Part shown: positions 43,601 to 45,610 of the stretch, piece after piece | Layout: the number at the start of each line of letters is the position of its first letter | Position numbering within the stretch: the stretch's first letter is position 1 | DNA from: Actinoplanes palleronii | Lineage (GTDB): Bacteria > Actinomycetota > Actinomycetes > Mycobacteriales > Micromonosporaceae | Direction of reading: 5' to 3' | DNA length: 45,610 nt | Assembly (NCBI RefSeq): GCF_016862315.1 | Contig: NZ_BOMS01000172.1 | Span: 1 to 45,610 of the forward strand | Program-made: the position numbers and the translations under genes | Notes under the pieces: generated by a model | Told to the model about the DNA's origin: nothing | The model's database searches: none | Seen by the model: the letters and a program-made list of their open reading frames with translations, nothing else

Positions 43601-44803
43601 TCAGAAACCTGACGATGGTGAACCAGTCAGCGGGAGTGCTGCGTCGAGTGCCTTCGTCTGCTTACCGCCATCGGGCAGCGCTCGCTGGGGATGGCTGAGC
43701 CGGTGGGTACGTTCCCGCAGCTCACCGATGAAGGCGAGGTCGAGATCGATGGCGGCCAGAGCCTGTTCCGGCTGCTCGCCTGCCTGAGCCGAACGTCGCG
43801 ACGCCTCGGCGACTGCGAGCAGCCGCTGGGACTGGTTCGTCACCGCCTCGCTCAACCCGCCCTGCATCTGCCACTCGATGGCGCGGATCCCGTCGCGTGC
43901 CCGCTTGCCGACGGCCATCCGGAAGGTGTCGATCAGCGACCTCAGCTCGGCGGCGCTCTCGCTGTTGCGCCGGCTGCGCTGCCGCTGCTTCTCCCCGGCC
44001 AGGGCGGTCCCGCCCAGGGCGATCGCGCCGGACGCCGCAACGGCCGTGGACAGCCAGGACGGCATCGCGAAGCCGAGGAACCGGGGAACGATGAGGGCGA
44101 TCATGATGCCGCTGTAGGCCGGCATGAGTACGCCGACCAGGCGGGTGGCCATCGTCTGCCGCTCGGACAGCATCCGTGGGCCGCGGCGGATGTGGGCGAC
44201 CAACTCCGCGGGCGGTTCGAGGTCAAGATGCACTGGCGGCACCGCCTCGCTCACCCCGATCGAGGCGGCGACCCGCTCGCCGATCTCGCGCGCGGCCACG
44301 TGCAACGCCCGATGCACCGCCTCGGTCTCGGCCACGAGGCGCGGTCGCAGCCAGCGGTCGAGGTCGGCGCCGGTCAGCCCCTGTGACTCGATCACCGCGG
44401 TGCCCTCGTCGAGCAGGGCTCGCAACCAGTTGTGCACGGCGAACTCGATGTCCGACATGGTCGCCGCCAACACGTCGCTGAGTGCCCGTGGCCATTTGCC
44501 GGCTTGTGCCTGAAACGCGCGCAGCCGGCCCTCGTCGTCACGCGCCTCGGCGGCGAGGCGCGCCCGGTGGCGGGGGTCGGCCATCGCCGCACACCGGCTC
44601 CGAAGATCGACTTCCAGCGACTGCAGGGCGTGCATCACCGCTTCCACGATGATCATCGCGGGGCGCCCGTCGGCCAGTTCCGCGGCGGCCAGGCGCATCC
44701 GGCGTTCCAGATCGGGGCGTAGGTTGGCGGCGGCTCCCTGTAGCACCTTCTGGATCACGTCCAGAAGGTCGTCCTGAATGCCCAGGTCGCTCCGCACGGT
44801 CAT
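43601..44803 (-). CDS. Membrane protein resembling the C-terminal half of a bacterial dynamin-like protein
   Basis: The 400-aa protein has long amphipathic helices (residues 1-215), two adjacent hydrophobic segments (about 221-244 and 250-270, LVGVLMPAYSGIMIALIV and STAVAASGAIALGGTALAG), then another helical stretch ending ALAAIDLDLAFIGELRERTH. This helical-paddle layout is like the stalk and membrane-insertion part of bacterial dynamin-like proteins, but no GTPase P-loop exists here or in the adjacent sequence. GGAGG lies before the ATG at 44803. Function could depend on a GTPase elsewhere; it may be a fragment. Confidence 0.6.
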   Translation of the reverse strand: MTVRSDLGIQDDLLDVIQKVLQGAAANLRPDLERRMRLAAAELADGRPAMIIVEAVMHALQSLEVDLRSRCAAMADPRHRARLAAEARDDEGRLRAFQAQAGKWPRALSDVLAATMSDIEFAVHNWLRALLDEGTAVIESQGLTGADLDRWLRPRLVAETEAVHRALHVAAREIGERVAASIGVSEAVPPVHLDLEPPAELVAHIRRGPRMLSERQTMATRLVGVLMPAYSGIMIALIVPRFLGFAMPSWLSTAVAASGAIALGGTALAGEKQRQRSRRNSESAAELRSLIDTFRMAVGKRARDGIRAIEWQMQGGLSEAVTNQSQRLLAVAEASRRSAQAGEQPEQALAAIDLDLAFIGELRERTHRLSHPQRALPDGGKQTKALDAALPLTGSPSSGF

Positions 44804-44873
44804 CGCCTCCGTCAGGTGCCGGTGCCCGGCCGGCAGCCGGCAGCACGTTGCCGCCGGCTGTCAGCGCACGTCG

Positions 44874-45176
44874 TCAGTGGCAGAACGGGATCATGTGGTG
44901 GTCGTGGCCCATCGGAGCGCCGCCCCGGCCCGGGTCGCAGTCGTCGAAACTGCCCCGGCCCGGGTCACCGCCGAGACCGCCCCAGCCGTTGTCGCCGCCC
45001 CAGCCGTTGTCGGCGCCGCCGCCGTGGCCGATGCCGTCGCCGCAGTCATCGGCGCGGCCCCATCCTCCGTTGTGCTGCTGCCCGTGGCCGATGCCGTGGT
45101 TACCGCCGCCGAACAGACCGCGACCGAGGTCGAGACATCCGCTGCCGCCTTCGAGGGAACTCTGCCAACCGCTCAT
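44874..45176 (-). CDS. Gly/Asp/His-rich small protein
   Basis: The 100-aa product has no membrane helix and consists mostly of Gly, Asp, His, Asn and Trp, with GGADNGWGGDNGWGGLGGDP near the middle and GHDHHMIPFCH at the end. AAGGAT lies 5-6 bp before the ATG at 45176, and third codon positions are mostly G or C. The His/Asp/Cys content suggests metal binding (inference). The opposite strand has an Ala/Val-rich open frame, which I judge to be its shadow. It lies 70 bp upstream of the dynamin-like gene in the same direction. Confidence 0.5.
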   Translation of the reverse strand: MSGWQSSLEGGSGCLDLGRGLFGGGNHGIGHGQQHNGGWGRADDCGDGIGHGGGADNGWGGDNGWGGLGGDPGRGSFDDCDPGRGGAPMGHDHHMIPFCH

Positions 45177-45311
45177 TTCACATCCTTGCTATCGGGGGGT
45201 CTGACTCGTCTACGCCAACGACGGAACCGGCCCCAGGACACCGAGTCCATGCGGGCGACGAACTTCACGGCCAGGACCCATCACCTTTGGCGTACGAAAA
45301 GGTCTTGCTGT

Positions 45312-45566
45312 TCAAAGGGTGTGGAAACGGTCCTCGAACGGCCTCGGCGCGCAGCCTGCCGGGGCCGGGCAGATGCATCTGACCGGGATGGCACCATGAT
45401 CGGTACGACCGTTTGACCGGGTTACTGCACCGGGGCCGTCATCGCCGGCGTGCTCGGCGATCGTCCAGTAGTTCTTCACCGGTAACGGCGCCAGCAGCCC
45501 GGCGTCGAAGTACCGGAACCGGCGCCGGGGTTCGGGCCGGGTGAAGTGTGCCTCGATCGTGTCCAT
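45312..45566 (-). pseudogene. IS701-type transposase N-terminal remnant
   Basis: The frame from ATG 45566 (MDTIEAHFTRPEPRRRFRYF) continues as DAGLLAPLPVKNYWTIAEHAGD. This resembles the N-terminus of IS701-family transposases (arrangement FxRxEPRRR, then GLLAP, then KNxWTIAExAGD). After GDDGPGAV the similarity is lost and the frame soon ends, so only the first 50 or so codons remain. No terminal inverted repeats were identified. The neighbouring 45177-45311 shows nothing else. Confidence 0.55.
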
Positions 45567-45610
45567 CAGCTCGTTGAGCCTTTTCCAACCTGACGGTGCT
45601 GGTCACGGCA

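Noticed and set aside
44778..45416. A 212-codon Ala/Val-rich plus-strand open frame
   Set aside because: It has no good ribosome site and mirrors the Gly/Asp/His-rich minus-strand gene, which does.

Overview
The window looks like chromosomal DNA of a high-GC actinomycete. GTG starts are frequent, genes are packed with 4-nt overlaps, there are many TetR/LysR/XRE/MerR regulators and two sigma-factor operons, and an FxsA/FxsB-type peptide system is present. The mix is most like Micromonosporaceae (Actinoplanes or a relative); that placement is an inference from gene content only. I saw no rRNA, tRNA, CRISPR array or intact insertion sequence.

Layout. 0.07-2.4 kb: a cluster of palindromic repeats, an XRE-HTH membrane protein with a DUF2690-like outer domain, a lipoprotein and a small secreted protein. 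2.4-11.1 kb (minus strand): a six-gene operon that makes and surrounds a ribosomal peptide. In transcription order it encodes the FxsA precursor (56 aa, ending FGSAL), the FxsB radical SAM/SPASM enzyme with a C-terminal HExxH domain, an AAC(3)-fold acetyltransferase, two TIR-like FxsC proteins, and a 1285-aa ParA-like/NB-ARC/TPR protein (FxsT). 11.2-13.9 kb: a LysR regulator divergent from an MFS exporter. 13.5-17.5 kb: an ECF sigma factor with a membrane partner, a small zinc-knuckle protein, then furA-katG.

17.7-25.8 kb: a MerR regulator/imine reductase-like pair, a LysR/EamA exporter pair, a phosphotransferase coupled to a MATE exporter, an unknown protein, and a SigE-type sigma factor with a membrane-anchored partner. 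25.8-32.7 kb: a Sel1-repeat protein, DUF2071, an HNH-like protein, an SDR/TetR pair, two unknowns, DUF1990, a PIN toxin with a 58-aa antitoxin-like gene, and a TetR regulator. 32.8-39.4 kb: a tightly coupled acyl-CoA operon (AtuA-like protein, carboxyltransferase, biotin carboxylase/BCCP, acyl-CoA dehydrogenase). 39.4-45.6 kb: an uncharacterised CPxC protein, a VOC protein, an aldo/keto reductase/MmyB-type regulator pair, DUF4262, then an eroded accessory end with an SDR scrap, a membrane protein like the back half of a bacterial dynamin, a Gly/His/Asp-rich protein and an IS701-like transposase remnant.

Two things stand out. The first is the complete fxs operon, which joins a cyclophane-type peptide maturase to TIR and STAND-like proteins and so resembles a signalling or immune module. 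The second is a family of exactly 53-bp palindromic elements (ends GGCTGG and CCAGCC). Three copies stand alone near gene 3' ends, one lies between two half-elements at the left edge, and four are arrayed at an exact 84-bp period inside the atuA-like gene, where they are translated as a 28-residue repeat linking the protein's two domains.
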